The notes beneath the pieces were generated by a model, which worked only from the letters and a program-made list of their open reading frames with translations, made no database searches and had not been told where the DNA came from. Position numbers and translations under genes: made by a program. A stretch of DNA of 33,354 bases from the NCBI GenBank assembly GCA_947467625.1, contig CANIJN010000030.1:1-33354 (forward strand), in the 5' to 3' direction. Shown here one piece after another: positions 32,701 to 33,354 of the stretch (the first letter of the stretch is position 1; every line of letters starts with the position of its first letter). The stretch comes from Opitutia bacterium (lineage in GTDB: Bacteria > Verrucomicrobiota > Verrucomicrobiia > Opitutales > Opitutaceae).

Positions 32701-33122
32701 ATGATCGCGGACGAAACTTCGCCGCGTCGGATGTGGGACATTTTACCATGCAGAAACCCGGTGCGGGTGACAGAGCGCACCTCGACCTTGTCGCGAATCC
32801 AGGCCGCGCAGGCTTGGGCGATGTGGCGCTGGCTTAAGCCCGTGGCGAGGGCGAGGCCGTCGTCACGGAGCACGTAGGCAGCGCCGTGCTTGTGATCGGG
32901 ATCGATGGTCTTGATGAAGGCGGCTTCGCCAAAGAGGAGGCGGATTCTCCCAAGGCTATCGAGCTGGGTTTTTAGTTTGTCGTGAGCGAAGACCGTGAAA
33001 TAGGCGGTGACGATGTCGAGGTCGGCGCCGGCGCGGAGTTCGGTGCGGAGAAAATCGCCGACGGTGCCGCGGCGGTGATTATCGCGAATGCCTGAGTAAA
33101 TGTGCGGATCGGTAGAGGGCAT
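29754..33122 (-). CDS. PLD-nuclease/SNF2-family helicase fusion
   Basis: A 1122-residue protein. Residues about 1-170 form a phospholipase D-like domain with one HxK motif (H125-G-K127) and GSSNF at 142-146. A SNF2/RapA-type helicase follows: Walker A VGLGKT around K280, DESH at 363-366, the SAT box LLLSATPVNN, ATDCISEGQNLQ, NYDIHWNP and motif VI QRFGRIDRIGSRND from residue 841. A roughly 200-residue helical insertion lies between the two RecA lobes (about 560-720), and the C-terminal 200 residues have no recognised domain. PLD domains in this context act as nucleases and need two HKD sites, so the protein should dimerise. It is the first gene of the island, followed 16 bp later by KilA-N. 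It resembles anti-phage PLD-helicases found beside Eco57I-type methyltransferases; DISARM keeps these functions in separate proteins. Confidence 0.93.
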   Translation of the reverse strand: MPSTDPHIYSGIRDNHRRGTVGDFLRTELRAGADLDIVTAYFTVFAHDKLKTQLDSLGRIRLLFGEAAFIKTIDPDHKHGAAYVLRDDGLALATGLSQRHIAQACAAWIRDKVEVRSVTRTGFLHGKMSHIRRGEVSSAIMGSSNFTTRGLGLAAANNNVELNLIVDGNRDRADLHQWFNELWDDTSRVTDVKQAVLDYLLQVYRDQSPQFVYYKTLFELFRRYIDEGMEIDENLRRIRFPDTQIWQALYIFQRDGARSAINKIKRYNGCILADSVGLGKTYTALAVIKYFELRNEKVLVLCPKKLRRNWTIFRASNRLCPFPKDRFGYHVLSHTDLGRETGEVDGHDLRDFNWGAYDLVVIDESHNFRNNKLATQRPGEPEKRTRYERLMEDIISSGARTKVLLLSATPVNNQLADLRNQISFIAGGDVARDSLADSAFAENLDIASVKETTRLAQTHFTRWSDPKRPPGLRKTRDLIASIGGDFFKLLDGLSIARSRRQIASYYAKEMASLGGFPKRPPPKALNAPIDLKNGFLSFEELDKEIGALRLALYHPTSFLRGDLPAETKAAYERKILGGFTQEGREKILISMMKVNFLKRLESSVDSFRLTLERTIAKINTLERRITDFEQHLDANPDLDFDSLTPDAFEDPDFDGEDFTIGGRRRIHLGHLKLPEWLKAVRNDRTQLQFLLEKTQAVTAKRDGKLAELRQLIAAKAKTPTVNRDGKPNRKVIVFTAFADTARYLYEHLSNWARADLGIHTGLICGDGGNAASLGRTDFDDILTNFAPLAKRRSEQTTAFANQNEEIDLLIATDCISEGQNLQDCDLLVNYDIHWNPVRIIQRFGRIDRIGSRNDAVQLVNFWPVADLDRYLGVKHRVEARMALVDLAATQTDNLLDTTQLEDLIKDDLLFRDRQLKRLKDEVLDLEDLDESVSLADFSLDEFRQDLINFLQAHRAELERAPLGLYAVVPPAADIPLARPGVIYCLRQKAHTATPQGERINPLAPHYLVYVLTTGEVRLAFTQAKTVLNLFRGLALGHDEPYLELCRLFDRQTDNGADMSRQSRLIASAVQSITATFQQKLASGLQGRRDFIIPLAIEQPQEDEAAFDLVTWLVVHDSTTTPA

Positions 33123-33139
33123 ATCGAGTCAGGGAATCC

Positions 33140-33159
33140 TTCATTTCATAGCAAATGAA
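33140..33159 (-). promoter_or_regulatory. Inverted repeat upstream of the island, candidate operator
   Basis: TTCATTT (33140-33146) and AAATGAA (33153-33159) are exact inverted repeats with a 6-bp centre, 17 bp upstream of the helicase ATG. On the minus strand they enclose TGCTATGAA, an extended -10-like sequence. A second palindrome GCATG-C-CATGC abuts at 33160-33170. Confidence 0.38.
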
Positions 33160-33283
33160 GCATGCCATGCGATGAATGGTAGAAGACTGAGGCCGAATGG
33201 CGCAGGGGCCGCAAGGCATGAGACGTACGAAATTATGAAACAGCGGCGAGCGTTTAGGCGATCCCCACGGAGACGGAGCGCCG

Positions 33284-33347
33284 CGCCGGCGGAGCCGGCG
33301 TTGGGGTTGGCGCGTTGCGGTGCGCGCCGAGCCGCCAGCGCAGCGGC
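33284..33347. repeat. Cluster of three GC-rich hairpins at the window edge
   Basis: Stems are CGCCGGC/GCCGGCG (33284-33300, loop GGA), GGCGCG/CGCGCC (33309-33328, 8-nt loop) and GCCGC/GCGGC (33331-33347, 7-nt loop), close together and without T tracts. The stretch 33171-33283 shows no gene. This may be a REP-like intergenic element or the edge of a GC-rich gene that continues outside. Confidence 0.35.
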
Positions 33348-33354
33348 GCGGCGA

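Noticed and set aside
19552-33122. Assignment of the island to BREX, DISARM, Gabija, Zorya or Druantia
   Set aside because: Key genes are missing: no PglZ or BrxC, no DrmA/DrmB, no UvrD partner for the TOPRIM ATPase, no ZorA/B motor, no DruE-type set. Shared single domains are not enough.
1-33354. tRNA, rRNA or riboswitch genes
   Set aside because: The intergenic spaces were read on both strands and no cloverleaf, rRNA or known riboswitch core was recognised; a covariance-model search was not possible here.

Overview
The window looks like a chromosome segment of a GC-rich member of the PVC superphylum, most likely Verrucomicrobiota (Opitutaceae-like). The evidence is two PVC-type membrane-bound dehydrogenase/cytochrome c proteins, periplasmic S1 sulfatases, a TIGR03067-type small protein, TonB receptors ending in aromatic F, and start codons that almost never have a Shine-Dalgarno sequence. 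This taxonomic call is inference from gene content; no rRNA or tRNA gene was seen.

Region 1 (1-11708, + strand) is a catabolic cluster that looks co-transcribed. It holds the 3' end of a TonB-dependent receptor, two secreted formylglycine sulfatases, two large exported proteins joining a PVC dehydrogenase-type propeller to a c-type haem site (one with an N-terminal DUF6807/PmoA-like domain, one with a ThuA-like remnant and a carbohydrate-binding module), and a Gfo/Idh/MocA-type protein. A strong intrinsic terminator at 11682-11708 closes it. Together the genes suggest uptake and oxidative breakdown of a sulfated glycan. Region 2 (11764-14810, + strand) holds housekeeping or unrelated genes: an orphan COG4586-type ABC ATPase, rmuC, a pair of 32-bp intergenic repeats and a TIGR03067-like protein.

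Region 3 (15005-19067, - strand) is an iron-acquisition operon: a TonB-dependent siderophore receptor followed by a PepSY-associated membrane protein. A doubtful 240-codon ORF overlaps the receptor start by 4 nt. Region 4 (19150-19551) has no convincing gene but carries what looks like a truncated transposon accessory ORF, a plausible island boundary.

Region 5 (19552-33122, - strand) is a six-gene defence island. In transcription order it holds a PLD-SNF2 helicase, a KilA-N protein, an Eco57I/PglX-like adenine methyltransferase, an AIPR-family protein, a GHKL ATPase fused to a PD-(D/E)XK nuclease domain, and an OLD/PARIS-like ABC ATPase fused to a TOPRIM domain. The first three look like a restriction-modification or DISARM/BREX-like modification module, although no PglZ, DrmA/DrmB or conventional endonuclease is present. 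The last three have their own good sigma70-type promoter (TTGCCA-N18-GATAAT at 25054-25083) and form a compact operon containing three different predicted nucleic-acid-cleaving folds. The GHKL-nuclease plus ATPase-TOPRIM pair, led by AIPR and next to a methyltransferase module, is the best candidate here for an incompletely described immune system.
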